Source: Nitzschia sp. pyKryTriq1 (lineage: Eukaryota; Bacillariophyta; Bacillariophyceae; Bacillariales; Bacillariaceae). From it: DNA of 64,000 bases. The notes under the pieces are model-generated. The model did no database searches. It was not told the origin of the DNA and was given only the letters and a program-made list of their open reading frames with translations. Below, piece by piece: positions 51,732 through 61,891 of the stretch. A program made the position numbers and the translations under genes. Where the stretch lies: contig OY101121.1 of NCBI GenBank assembly GCA_956465555.1, positions 1,884,722-1,948,721 on the forward strand, given 5' to 3'. The number at the start of each line of letters is the position of its first letter. Position 1 is the stretch's first letter.

Positions 51732-54530
51732 CTATGATTTACAAAAGGCACCGTCGGATAGTATTCGCTTCAGCACAGGTTTGGTCCGAGGCACGGTCGT
51801 TAGATCAGGCGGCCTTTCCGGTTTATTCGGGGCGAAAAATAGACGCAGACCACCGTGCAATGGCTGGGGAACACTGACATCCTTGGCTACCTCTCCGTTT
51901 CCAAGACGTCCAGACTTTTTACCAAAGCTGTACACTTCTCCAGAACGAGTCACCAGCATAGAGCTATCGTACCCTGCACATGCCTCTACGCAGTGAGTGG
52001 AATCGCCAGTGCGACTTCCACCTTCACAACAAGTCAAGTCAATTTTCTGGGGGGCCCACTCAATCACAACCAAATTTTCCTTAGTGGAAGTATCGCCTTC
52101 TGGATGGGACATCTTTGCATAATCGGAGGTTCCATGGCCGAGACGGTCATCGGAGTTGATGCCCCACGAATAGGCTCCACCCTGTGCAGTCAATGCGATC
52201 ACGTGGTAGGCACCAGCGTTAACAGCGACGATGCCATTTTCCCCATTAACCTCGGGATGAAACGTAATCTCTTTTGCTTCCATTGTATGTATGAGACCAT
52301 ATCCATGCCCAAGCATGCCTTCGGCACTAAAACCAAACGACATGCATCTGCCAGTCGACATCACCACAAAGGAACTGTAAGGACCCAAAGAGACCTGTCT
52401 CGGAAAACCCAGTGGACAATCTCTGTGAGGTCGAAATGTCAAAGATTCCAGGACCGTGGGTAAAGGGAAAATGTTGTTGGCATTCGATGTGGGCCGTTGC
52501 GTGAGTCCACCATGAATCTTGATTTCAGGGTCTTGGGTCACAGGGAGGCCAAGAGCTCCCAGAGTGGCATTGCCCCACATGTAAACTTCGATATCACCAG
52601 TGGCTCGTCGGACCAAGGCAGAGGAGTGTTCCGCCGAAGCCGCAATGTCAAATATACCTTGGGGTGGTAAAGCGGTAACATCCTCGGCATCTGCCTCTTG
52701 GGGCCAGACCGTGCAATGCAACGCAACGCGGCGAGGGAGCAGAATATCTTCGCCGTCACCCTCGGAACCATCATCAGCTAGGCGAGCTCGTACCAATCCA
52801 ATCTTCATAAAGTCATTGCTACCGAATCCATATAGCTGATGGTGTCGGACTGAATCTTCATTGGCATTGCTGTTGTTGTTCTGAGAAGCATTGGCGGCTC
52901 CATTGAATAGGGCTGGTGCACCATGATCCGAATAGGCCACGCCTGGGTTTGTTTGCAGTTTGTGTATTCTGCGACCTTCTGTCGCAACGACCACTAGTGA
53001 GTGATCCACCCCAGCCGCACAGTGGATTGCCTTGCCACCGTTTTCGAGGAGGGGTGTGATCAAGGTTGGAGTTGTGTAAAAACCTCGGCTTTCGTCCTTC
53101 ACGTTGGATCTTACACCAATGCCTAGTTGGCCGTGATTGTTCAAGCCATAGCTGAACAGCAAGGCTTCCTCGGAGATAAGCAAAACATGAGCTCCGAGTG
53201 GATGTGAGGATACTTTGGAGACTCGGATCTGCGAAAGGCTTCCTAGGAAAATGGGAATCCCATGATAAAAGTGCTGATTCACAGACTGCACCTGACCCAC
53301 CGGTGTGTAGGGCTCGTCTTTCTTTTCCTCAGGTGATGCTCTTTCCATAATCGTTGGGAAACTCGGCTTGTTGGTTGGTTGCCTCCGATTGTTCAAGGAT
53401 GCTCCCGGTGTCAATTTGCCAGGAGTTTGAGCTTTTGATAGCACCGACTTTGGAGGGGACAAGATGTGTCTGTTACTGGTAGTAGTGGGAACCTCCTGAT
53501 GTTTATCCTCCGCGACAGTAAGCATATCGTTGTTACCTTCTGAGAAGTGTGCATAGTCAAAACTTGGTAAAGGCAGAATCTCTCCATCATACGCATTGAA
53601 ATCCATCATATTCTTCATAGTGGGCGGCTGATAGTCTGGAGAAGCTGGCACAGGAGCCCGGCAAGCAATGCTGTTATCGTTTGCAGGGACAGGTGTCTGG
53701 GGGGCGTTGATATTGTTCTTATCCAGCCACGAGACTGTTGCTGGTGGTGTTGTAGAGTCACCACCAACGACACTATCATTGCTATCACCTCGACTAGCAC
53801 CAGCACTACTTTCGCGAAGAGGACTGTCAGGCACCGGTACATGGTCGGGCTTTGTGAGAACTCTCGTAGGTTTGACCTTTTCGAGCTTTTCCCATTCATA
53901 CGTGGATCCTTCACTTGCCGTGGACTCGGCCGATTTCTGCTTCTGTACAATGAGAGAATCGAACACCGGAGACCATGGACCCTCGGTAATAAAGTCAGCA
54001 TCGCAGCATGGAATCATGTTGGTCCATGGGTCCATCAGGGTAATATCCGAAAAGTAGCCACCTCGTCCTGCTCCTTCAATGTACGGCGTGGACGATCTTC
54101 GACACCGACACACCATGACATCTCCCGACGCGGATACAAGAACAGATTCCGTTCGAGACATGGCCAAGGAACAACGATAGGCTCGTGGATCTCTCGGCAA
54201 CATGCGTTTGGGTCGTCTCAGAGTGCCGCCGCCCGAGGAGTATCCTGCTCCTGCACCACTCGTATTGGTGATACTGTCACTGTTGTTGCTACCACCAGCC
54301 GCCTTGTTCTTTCGCGCCGCAGTAGCAGGATTCGTGGGCGGCCGACGAGATGGGGCGACTGGCGCCGCCGGTAGGGGCATGGGCTTTTCAAAACCGTCTC
54401 GACCTCGGGTGGGAGGAGCCGACTCGGCCCGAACGATGGGAGCTGGCTTGACATTGGGGTTGTTGTTGTTGTTGCTGCTGCTCGCAGGAGGAGCTGGCGG
54501 TGGTGGGGGCGGCGGCGCGATGGTGGTCAT
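51732..54530 (-). CDS. RCC1-repeat protein with proline-rich N-terminus
   Basis: This is a 932-aa intronless protein. The N-terminus begins with a Pro run (MTTIAPPPPPPPAPPASSSN) and continues as a long Ser/Thr/Pro-rich disordered region to about residue 430. The C-terminal half has at least six RCC1 repeats with the 'G.N..GQLG.G' signature: SYGLNNHGQLGIGV, YGFGSNDFMKIGLV, MWGNATLGALGLP, FGFSAEGMLGHGYG, SWGINSDDRLGHGT and SFGKKSGRLGNGE. A seven-bladed propeller is likely, possibly with a GTPase or chromatin/membrane partner. The long disordered half is unlike RCC1 itself, so Ran-GEF function should not be assumed. Confidence 0.85.
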   Translation of the reverse strand: MTTIAPPPPPPPAPPASSSNNNNNPNVKPAPIVRAESAPPTRGRDGFEKPMPLPAAPVAPSRRPPTNPATAARKNKAAGGSNNSDSITNTSGAGAGYSSGGGTLRRPKRMLPRDPRAYRCSLAMSRTESVLVSASGDVMVCRCRRSSTPYIEGAGRGGYFSDITLMDPWTNMIPCCDADFITEGPWSPVFDSLIVQKQKSAESTASEGSTYEWEKLEKVKPTRVLTKPDHVPVPDSPLRESSAGASRGDSNDSVVGGDSTTPPATVSWLDKNNINAPQTPVPANDNSIACRAPVPASPDYQPPTMKNMMDFNAYDGEILPLPSFDYAHFSEGNNDMLTVAEDKHQEVPTTTSNRHILSPPKSVLSKAQTPGKLTPGASLNNRRQPTNKPSFPTIMERASPEEKKDEPYTPVGQVQSVNQHFYHGIPIFLGSLSQIRVSKVSSHPLGAHVLLISEEALLFSYGLNNHGQLGIGVRSNVKDESRGFYTTPTLITPLLENGGKAIHCAAGVDHSLVVVATEGRRIHKLQTNPGVAYSDHGAPALFNGAANASQNNNSNANEDSVRHHQLYGFGSNDFMKIGLVRARLADDGSEGDGEDILLPRRVALHCTVWPQEADAEDVTALPPQGIFDIAASAEHSSALVRRATGDIEVYMWGNATLGALGLPVTQDPEIKIHGGLTQRPTSNANNIFPLPTVLESLTFRPHRDCPLGFPRQVSLGPYSSFVVMSTGRCMSFGFSAEGMLGHGYGLIHTMEAKEITFHPEVNGENGIVAVNAGAYHVIALTAQGGAYSWGINSDDRLGHGTSDYAKMSHPEGDTSTKENLVVIEWAPQKIDLTCCEGGSRTGDSTHCVEACAGYDSSMLVTRSGEVYSFGKKSGRLGNGEVAKDVSVPQPLHGGLRLFFAPNKPERPPDLTTVPRTKPVLKRILSDGAFCKS

Positions 54531-55589
54531 GATATACTGGTATAGTACCTTTTCGCTACCGATTGATCCAAGGATCTCTTGGTATTATATTGTTGTGTTG
54601 TTGTTGTTTATTAATACGAAACGAAAAGAGGGCCCGCGGCGAACTTTTGAATCTCCAATGGTGCACGTATCGTGATAGAAAATAAATAACAACTACAACA
54701 ACAGAGCCCTCTTCCACCAAATCAGTTCAAGCTATGAAGAGTAGCAGGGTCGTCTCTCAATAAAATAATCTAATGATTGCTGGGTAGTACAGGTAGTGTG
54801 CATCCCCAATAAGGCACAGGTAGAATAAATTGGTTGTACAGTAGAGGAGGAGTCAAAAATAGAGAGGAGCAAGTATCATACGTGTACGGTACGGGAGACG
54901 CGGCGAGCGGACAAACCCCGCAAGCACCACCAAGCAAAAGCTTTCGGCTTTCGATAAAACAAGTGCTCAGCGGGCGCTTGGAGCCGAGAGGACGGTTGCT
55001 CGGCCGAAGTCGGTTTGTATTTTCATGTGTATCACTCTTGTTTTATACAAATCGGTATAAAAACTATGTACAAAAGAGAGCTGGCCGAGTGAAGAGTTAC
55101 TGCCAATGCAAAAAAGAAGGGGCGGGGGGGCGGGGGTGTGTTTGTCTACCGGTACATAATAGGGGGGGGGGGCAGAAAGCCGGGATCGATCTGTTTCATT
55201 CCCGCTGACGCGCAGGTGTTTTTCATTGGCCTATCATAACGCGCTCACACGAAATCTACCGGTAGAGAAATTGAAAATCCACACAAAAAAGATACCGCGG
55301 TACATGCAGTGCGCCTCGACGATGTGCGATGATTGTTGATACTCGTACCTGTACTGGTACCGGTATCGGTTTGATCGATTGATTTTTGAGCGAGGAAAGC
55401 AATGGAGATCAGAGATGTGGTGACATGATGAAACCCGATACGTTCGTACCATAGTAAGTCCTTCAAACTATCGCCCATCCCACTACCAGTACTGTAGTTT
55501 GGAGTACGAGTATCAGGCATCCAGGTTTTCAGCGTTGGCGTTGTTCATAATAAAGTATCATACTTCGCACTTCGCACTTCGCACCCGTG
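54531..55589. other. Divergent promoter region with G-rich tracts
   Basis: The 1059 bp between the RCC1-repeat gene (-) and beta-mannosidase (+) hold GGGGCGGGGGGGCGGGGG (about 55119-55136) and a run of 11 G (55162-55172), together capable of G-quadruplex formation. ACTGGTACCGGTATCGG occurs near 55353. No gene is supported. Confidence 0.6.
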
Positions 55590-58500
55590 ATGCTCATTCC
55601 ACCCAGCATCGTCCTTCTTTGCTTGCTGCATCTCCTTACCTCCAAGTCGCCCGTTGACGCTGTTACGAGTATTCATACAACTTTGGCAGTTCCAAAATGG
55701 CAGACGGTTGTTCCCGACACTGGAGTGGTCGTCGAATTAACGGGGAGGAATGGGTCCTGGCAGCTGCAAAGTGGTGATGGAAAATACGTTGTGGACAATG
55801 ACCAAGGGCTGAAGCTTCCCAGCGATCTGTTGACCAATCTACTGCATGCTGGAGTGATTCAAGATCCCTACATCGACCGAAATTTTCTCACTCAACGACA
55901 TGTTTGGATGGGCGACCATGCCATCAATAATGATCAAGATCACGCCAACCGTACTCGTAGCTGGATATATACTACTTCCTTTGATCTACCAACGCCGCCA
56001 CCGCCGCCAACATCCACAAGACGACAACGACAACGACGACCATCACCATGGACTTGGTATTTGGTGGTGGAAGGGATCAAAATGGGTGCCAGCATCGAAA
56101 TGAATGGCGTCCATGTGGGGACCGTCACCAACCAATTCTTGCGGTACGAATTCAAGCTTTCCGAAACTCATTTATTCTCCGGTGAATCATCGTCATCCAG
56201 CAGTACAAATTCGTCGCCATTGCATGGTGGTGATCGTGGAGGAGGAGCAGATGATGCTCCTCTAACTATGAATACAACTACCAGAACAACAACAACAACA
56301 ACAACAACTGTGCATACCAGTACAAGAACATCAGCACACAACCTTACTGTCGCGTTTGATCCCACCATTACAGTAGATGGCAGATTTGCGGCATGCAGTG
56401 GCGGTTGGGACTGGGCACCTTACACCAAAAGTGACGATTCGCAGGGGAAACGATCGTACACGCTTGGAATCGTAAAGCCAATGTATTTGATTGCCGTTCA
56501 AGATGTGGCCATACACCACGTAGTACCAAAGATCTACTACCAAGGTCCACATCCTCGCGAACCCTTGGACCAGGATCATCCCGCCGGTGATTTCGAACTT
56601 GAGCTAAATGTTCATATCAATGTATTGAGACCGACAGGAGTACGGTCCAAAGAGATCACCATGATCACGCCACAACACCAAACCATTCTTTCTTTGGACT
56701 GGCTGGAAAATTCCACCATCCGTGCAGGAGAGAACATTGTCACAGCCAATTTTAACTTTCGGGGAGAGGATATCGATCTTTGGTGGCCGAATGGTTTTGG
56801 AAGTCAACCTCTCTACAATATTTACGTTGGATTTGAACAACCACATTCGAGGATGCTGCAAAAGCGAGTCGGTGAGTACGATAATCGTCGTCGGGGACAT
56901 CAACAAATGGAGACGACCATCAAACAAGAACGACCAACCATTCCCTCTATTACTTGCAACAGGATTTCGGACGGTCGCGCTGGTGACGATCGACGAATCG
57001 GACGAGGATGTATTGCTTCGGGATTCTAACGAGCAGAGTGAAGGGTCGGGTTCCCATGGAATGTATTTTCGCGTGAATGGGGCCCTGGTACTAGCCCGCG
57101 GGGCCAATTTTATTCCCATGGATCAGTTGGAGGGACGACTCTCGGAGGAAGCGCATCGTATCGCTGTGCGATCGGCTGCTGATGCAAACATGAATATGAT
57201 GAGGATCTGGGGTGGTGGTATGGTCCTACCTGATGCCTTTTATGATGCTTGCGACGAAGAGGGCATCTTACTGTACCATGACATGATGTTCGTGGATGAG
57301 GCGGGCCACCGTCCAGTCCAAACTCCAATTGTGGAGGCTGAAATTCGGCATTTGGTTCGATCCTTGAGCAGTCATCCTGCAATAGCTGTCTGGAATGGTT
57401 GCAACGAATGTCAAGTCGTTAGGGGTACACCTTCCGAGATTTATGCTACCTTTGTAATGCAAACAGTCGCAGAAGAAGATGACACTCGAAGTATTTGGCC
57501 GAGCTCGCCATCCAAGCATGGCTGGAAAACAGGAGTCTACACGATTGACAGCAGACCTAATGGCAGACCCTTGTCCACTTGGGGACCAGACGATTTTAAA
57601 AGTGATTTGGAAACACACGGTCCGTACATGAGGAGCTATTCCAAGGGGTTTCCGGGTGTCAATGGGTGGGATTGGCGCTGTAAGTACCAAATGGGATCTA
57701 GAGAGAATGCGCTGCTTGGTGTGATGGTGCGCTCCTTCTAAGCTTGTCCTTTTTCGCAGTCCCATACAAGAACACACCTCCAAAGTTGCCCGAAGCTACC
57801 ATTGGGACTTCTTTTGCCAATTATTTTGTAAGTTTTTGGAATCGGAAGAGGTTGATTTGTAGTACTTGTTTGTGAATGCCTCACATGTTCGAGTACACGT
57901 ATATTCAAGAATTCTGAGTTTGGAGCTTCCGTCATGTCATCCGCCGAGTCCATGGAAGGAACTTTGAGCCCTCGGCATTGGAGTGTGCACGGCAACTCTC
58001 CTCCCGACACGTGCGAGCATTCGCACGGCAATGAAAACACTTGTTCTGGAACCAATGTATTGGCCGAAAGAAATTATCCATGCGACACACACATTGTCGC
58101 CTACTTTGGCAATTCAACAAATTTGGATGGCGTTGGTGAAGTGGCTTTCCAGGAACAAATGTATCATTGCTTGATGGGCCAAGCTCTATGGATGAAGGGA
58201 GAAATAGAAGCACGAAGATCCGACAATTCATACGGGATCTTGATATGGCAGATGAACGAGAACTGGCCCACAGGTGGGTGGGGTTGCGTTGAATACGGTC
58301 CTTCCGACAAAAACAACACTCAGGTGGTAGGCGGTAGATGGAAACCTCTGATGCATCTGCTAGAGTCGTCTCTCTTTCGGGACGTGATGGCGGCATGCGG
58401 CACTGACAACCGTTGCTACGTTCGAAACGACGGACGAGAAACTTTGAGCGCTGAAATTTCTTTTGAAGCCTGGGAAATTGGGAATGCAAAGCCAACACAC

Positions 58501-59135
58501 ACATTGAGCTATTCTATTCTGCTAAAAGCCGAGGCTATTCGTAAGTGAGACCTCACGGCGATCGGCTTCTTCGAACGACTGTGCTTCGCTAACTTGTGTC
58601 CTTCTCAGATCGGCTTTCGCTCCCACCAGAATTCACCAAAGAAAGTAGCGCAGTTTTGATCGAAGTGGGTGACAGTGCATCTGAACGGCAAATTCTCGAG
58701 AGCACCTTTCTATCAAAGCATCCGAAGGAGGTCCCAGGACTAAGCATACCGGTTTCGATTGTAGTTGAAGCGATCGAGAGATTGAATGGAAATCAGGCTG
58801 AGATTCGACTAAAAAGCGACCAGCTCGCATTATTTGTTGTGCTGACGACAAGGGCACAAGGCCGCTTTTCAGAAAACGCATTCATACTTCGACCCATGGA
58901 AACTAAGGTGCGTCCCCGATCTTTGCTCTTTGATCATCCTTCGAAATCCGTTCCTCCCTTCTCCCTTCCTCAATTCTTCCGCTTGCTGCTTCAGAGCATC
59001 CTATTTGTTCCGATGATGGAGCATGGGGAGGTTGATCTCGATCAGCTTCGAAGAACATTACGCGTGGAGCATTTGGGACACTATCTGGCCTCCACTAACA
59101 TCATTACTGTTGGTGACACCGCCAGTGACCACTAG
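55590..59135 (+). CDS. MANBA: Beta-mannosidase (GH2, MANBA-like), 6 exons
   Basis: Exons 55590-56871, 56963-57679, 57760-57827, 57910-58540, 58609-58907 and 58995-59135 keep phase and give 1045 aa. A signal peptide (SIVLLCLLHLLTSKSPVDAV) precedes the GH2 sugar-binding domain (WDWAPYTK; WWPNGFGSQPLYN). The catalytic domain has FRVNGALVLARGANFIPMD, MRIWGGGMVLPDAFYDACDE and the acid/base block AVWNGCNE (Glu576). Spliced exons 3-4 give ANYFNSEFGAS, whose Glu692 is the likely nucleophile ('SEYG' in animals). GILIWQMNENWPTGGW follows. The enzyme removes terminal beta-mannose in lysosome/vacuole glycan turnover or outside the cell. Introns are 91, 80, 82, 68 and 87 nt. The last is a multiple of three and open, so retention would be in frame. 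The exon-4 acceptor (TTCAAG) is the least certain boundary. Confidence 0.9.
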
Positions 59136-59311
59136 CTAGTCGGCTTTCTCCATCTTTGCATCACCTCGAGGATACCAAACGAGAGACGAAGGATCGAGAT
59201 CGCAAATTTCTGGAAGAGTGGCCCTTGATTCAATACAAGGGTAAATTGTAGAAGTAGATCAGTTGTCGGTGCTGGAATAGTGAATCAAAGGTGGGTCAAA
59301 TCCAAGCCCAC

Positions 59312-59853
59312 TTACTCAGGAGGCACATTCTGAGCAAGGAAACTCGTCTGGGAGGAAGTCGGCTTTCGAGTGTAGTCGTCCTGCAAGGTATCCGTCGAAT
59401 CTAGGAGGGGGACAGTGGTAGAATTGAACGCAGCATATAACATCGGAGTAGCAAGAAATAATAACAGTGCTGACACAGGCATGTGTACCGACCACTCCTT
59501 TGGAGGGTAATACGTGATGTTCCTGCAAATGTTACGAAAGATCGGTCAGCCCGACTGGGTTTTCATCGTATGTTACTCAGTGTCAAAGCGTACGTACCAT
59601 AGCTCCATAGTTTCATCCTCGAGGACGACCCAAGCAATATATGCTAGCCCAAGCGGTAGAATGAGCAAATGGCAGACAAAGCTGCATTTCTGTGGCGGAA
59701 AGAGTAAACATCAGCAACGTTATTATTAGCGACATAAAATATATCTGTGTTGACGGATGAAGTCAAAGGAGCAACTATCGCTCTACTAGCTAGAGTTCGT
59801 ACCTCCATCGGAGATACGTCAACCACTACGGAGCGCTTTGCAGTCGTGCCCAT
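59312..59853 (-). CDS. PIGP: PIG-P, GPI-GlcNAc transferase subunit P, 3 short exons
   Basis: Exons 59853-59803, 59689-59598 and 59522-59312 are joined across introns of 113 nt (GTACGA...CACAG) and 75 nt (GTACGT...TGCAG), giving 117 aa. The middle exon encodes TM1 (SFVCHLLILPLGLAYIAWVV). The splice gives a Trp followed by NITYYPPKEWSVHMPV, matching the PIG-P pattern 'LTYWPQKYWAVALPV'. TM2 follows (SALLLFLATPMLYAAFN), then PLLDSTDTLQDDYTRK, matching 'SPLDSIHTITDNYAK'. PIG-P is a small two-TM subunit of the ER enzyme that makes GlcNAc-PI, the first step of GPI-anchor synthesis. No single frame shows the gene, because its exons are only 17-70 codons. It converges on beta-mannosidase. Confidence 0.88.
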
Positions 59854-60302
59854 TGTGAAGCGTTGCGTTTGAAAGCAGATTTATGATGCTACACTGGTAG
59901 GATGACACCCACTGGTATCCGCCCAGCAGAAAAGACGAATGAATGCATGCATGATGCCTGCGATGCGATCTATTCTTCTGATCTGCATGCCATATTATGT
60001 GCATGGTTACAGGGCGAGACGACGACGACGACGACTCCTCAGCCGCGTTCCGCGTTGTGCCCCCCCCGTCCCGCCCTTTGACCAGTTGGACTAAAATAAT
60101 ATCTCAATGCAGAGACTGCGTTTTACGATGTGCTCTCTACTCTCTAGAGAGTATCGCACCAAGTACGTAAAATAGATATTCAGAATGCTACTAGCTAGAG
60201 TGCTACTGTAGTCTACTAAGGCAGGGAACCAGTAGTTCAAATAATATCCAAATGACGCTATGGTACATCCGCTTTTGCTTGATTTTTTAAAAATATACCT
60301 TG
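59854..60302. other. Intergenic, no gene seen
   Basis: The spacer between PIGP and the MgtE-like gene contains GACGACGACGAC near 60017 and the self-complementary CTCTACTCTCTAGAGAGTA around 60133-60151. No gene is seen. Confidence 0.6.
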
Positions 60303-61154
60303 TTATAGCTCTAATCCGTATAGCTTGAAAATATAATTGGCAATCATGAAGTAGGACATGAGACCGCAAATATCCACAAAGCTCGTCATTGCCGGCGCGG
60401 CAATGACACTCGGATCCAGCCCCATAAAGATGCAAATAAAAGGAATCATTGCCCCTAGAGAAGAAGCGATGGTCGACACCAGTGGCATGGTGAAGAACAG
60501 TACCAAGGCCACATGAAATGAAATTCCAAGAATCTTGTAGGCGACTGGGCCGACTACGATGCCTAATATAAGACCCGACATGACTCCAGCCATGGCTTCT
60601 TTCAGGATGACACGGGCGGCATCTTTGGGTTTGACCGCTCCAGAACTCAGCGCCGATAGAACAGTTCCAATGGTCTGTCCACCAGTATTGCCCCCATGAC
60701 CTGCCAAAAGTGGAACAAAATAGGACAATTCAATATGCTTTTCCAAAGTATGTTCAAAGGTATTCATAATAACCGCGGTGGCAGATAGAGACGCCAAAAA
60801 GATCCCCAACCATCCCACTCGCGCCAAACTTGTTTGATGAAAGGGTTGCCCCAAGTAACGTGCTACCTCTTCTTCCGTTGGTTCGCCACCACCGTGTCCA
60901 TGACCCGCAGCATGGGTGGCCGCTGCCTTGGGAGTTTGGTTTGCCTGTAAATCCGTTTTGAGCTGCTCAATCTCTTTGGCTTGATTCCGAATGGTTTCCT
61001 TGAGCTCACCAAGGACCGCCGACTCGTTGTCAACAGTAGATGGCATGACGTCTTGATTATTAGTATTCGTGGGAAATTGGGCAAACGATGTACCAGTGGC
61101 ATGGTGAAGAACAGTACCAAGGCCACAAATTGTGGCTACGAGTGCGCGCCCCAT
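60303..61154 (-). CDS. MgtE/SLC41-like divalent cation transporter (single membrane module)
   Basis: ATG 61154 gives 283 aa. The N-terminal ~110 residues are hydrophilic, with a coiled segment (LGELKETIRNQAKEIEQLKT) and a His/Gly run (HAAGHGHGGGEPTEEE). About five TM segments follow, with the MgtE membrane-domain signature PLLAGHGGNTGGQTIGTVLS and GAMIPFICIFMGLDPSVIAA. MgtE and SLC41 proteins carry Mg2+ across membranes. Bacterial MgtE works as a dimer of one such module, while animal SLC41 has two. The N and CBS regulatory domains of MgtE are absent. The start region contains a 36-bp duplicate of the gene's own coding sequence (61092-61127 equals 60478-60513) read in another frame. Confidence 0.8.
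   Translation of the reverse strand: MGRALVATICGLGTVLHHATGTSFAQFPTNTNNQDVMPSTVDNESAVLGELKETIRNQAKEIEQLKTDLQANQTPKAAATHAAGHGHGGGEPTEEEVARYLGQPFHQTSLARVGWLGIFLASLSATAVIMNTFEHTLEKHIELSYFVPLLAGHGGNTGGQTIGTVLSALSSGAVKPKDAARVILKEAMAGVMSGLILGIVVGPVAYKILGISFHVALVLFFTMPLVSTIASSLGAMIPFICIFMGLDPSVIAAPAMTSFVDICGLMSYFMIANYIFKLYGLEL
60478..60513. repeat. 36-bp direct repeat, copy 1 (inside MgtE-like TM region)
   Basis: Perfect match to 61092-61127. On the coding strand this copy encodes part of a TM segment, HVALVLFFTMPLVS. Confidence 0.95.
61092..61127. repeat. 36-bp direct repeat, copy 2 (MgtE-like N-terminus)
   Basis: Perfect match to 60478-60513, in the same orientation but a different reading frame. 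Here it encodes CGLGTVLHHATGTS near the protein start. Confidence 0.95.
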
Positions 61155-61550
61155 TCGTATGGGTTGCTTAGATGATACTGTCTGTAGCAACGGTCCTACC
61201 GGACAGGTATGATGAATGTTCTGGTACAGTAAACTGCGAGCGGGAGAGCGGGAGTGATAAAGGCGATTGTCCACGATGCAAACACTCGCACCCCAACACA
61301 TTTCAACGCATGGGTGATTGGTGGAAGATGATGTATTGGAATGGCCGGGACACGTGTAGGGTTTGCGGTTTTCTTTTTTTCGCTTTTTATGCTGTGTTAA
61401 CCCACGCGATCGCGATGTTTGTGCGCCGGATCGTATTGTTTTGCTTGTCTTCATGGATGGATATTATATAATGATCTTTCGTTCCGATGTAGGCAGAGTG
61501 CACATTGAATATAATATTATAATAACATATTACTGAATATAAGCCTCGAC
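61155..61550. other. Intergenic, no gene seen
   Basis: This 396-bp spacer upstream of the MgtE-like start becomes very AT-rich after 61460. No gene or notable repeat is seen. Confidence 0.6.
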
Positions 61551-61609
61551 ATGACTAATCAGACTGCTAAACATGATGGACCTGCTGCTTGGTTGGACAA
61601 CAATAGTGA

Positions 61610-61891
61610 ACTGGGGTAAGGGAACTAACCTACAACATTGGTGTCAAGTATCTCTACCTGGGCAGAACAACAACACCTCGACTTCTCAGTGATTTTGGAT
61701 TTACACCTGGTAATCCCATTACTTCTGTGGTCCAGAATGAGGATAATGTTGTTCCTCCTTTGTTTGACTTCAACGATGGTGATCGCAAGCGCAATGAGAT
61801 TGACAAGAAAAATGAAAAGAAGGAAGCTGCCAAGATCTTGAAGGAGATCAGAGATGGAAAACAACCCACCATCCATTCCTTCTTTTCCTAA
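61610..61891 (+). pseudogene. Orphan open segment ending in PIP-box-like motif
   Basis: A 93-codon open stretch with coding-like composition has no in-frame ATG and begins just after a stop. It reads ELTYNIGVKYLYLGRTTT, then a middle part (PLFDFNDGDRKRNEIDKKN) and a Lys/Glu helix. It ends in KQPTIHSFFS and a stop. QPTIHSFF fits the PCNA-interacting consensus Q-x-x-[ILM]-x-x-[FY]-[FY] at an extreme C-terminus. A short frame with ATG 61551 (MTNQTAKHDGPAAWLDNNSE) immediately upstream is in a different frame. No plausible intron joins them. It may be the remnant of a replication/repair protein or a DNA-transposon protein; I do not recognise the family. Confidence 0.4.

Noticed and set aside
54834-55208. 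124-codon plus-strand frame through the G-rich tract
   Set aside because: It reads through the poly-G low-complexity region and has no family signal.
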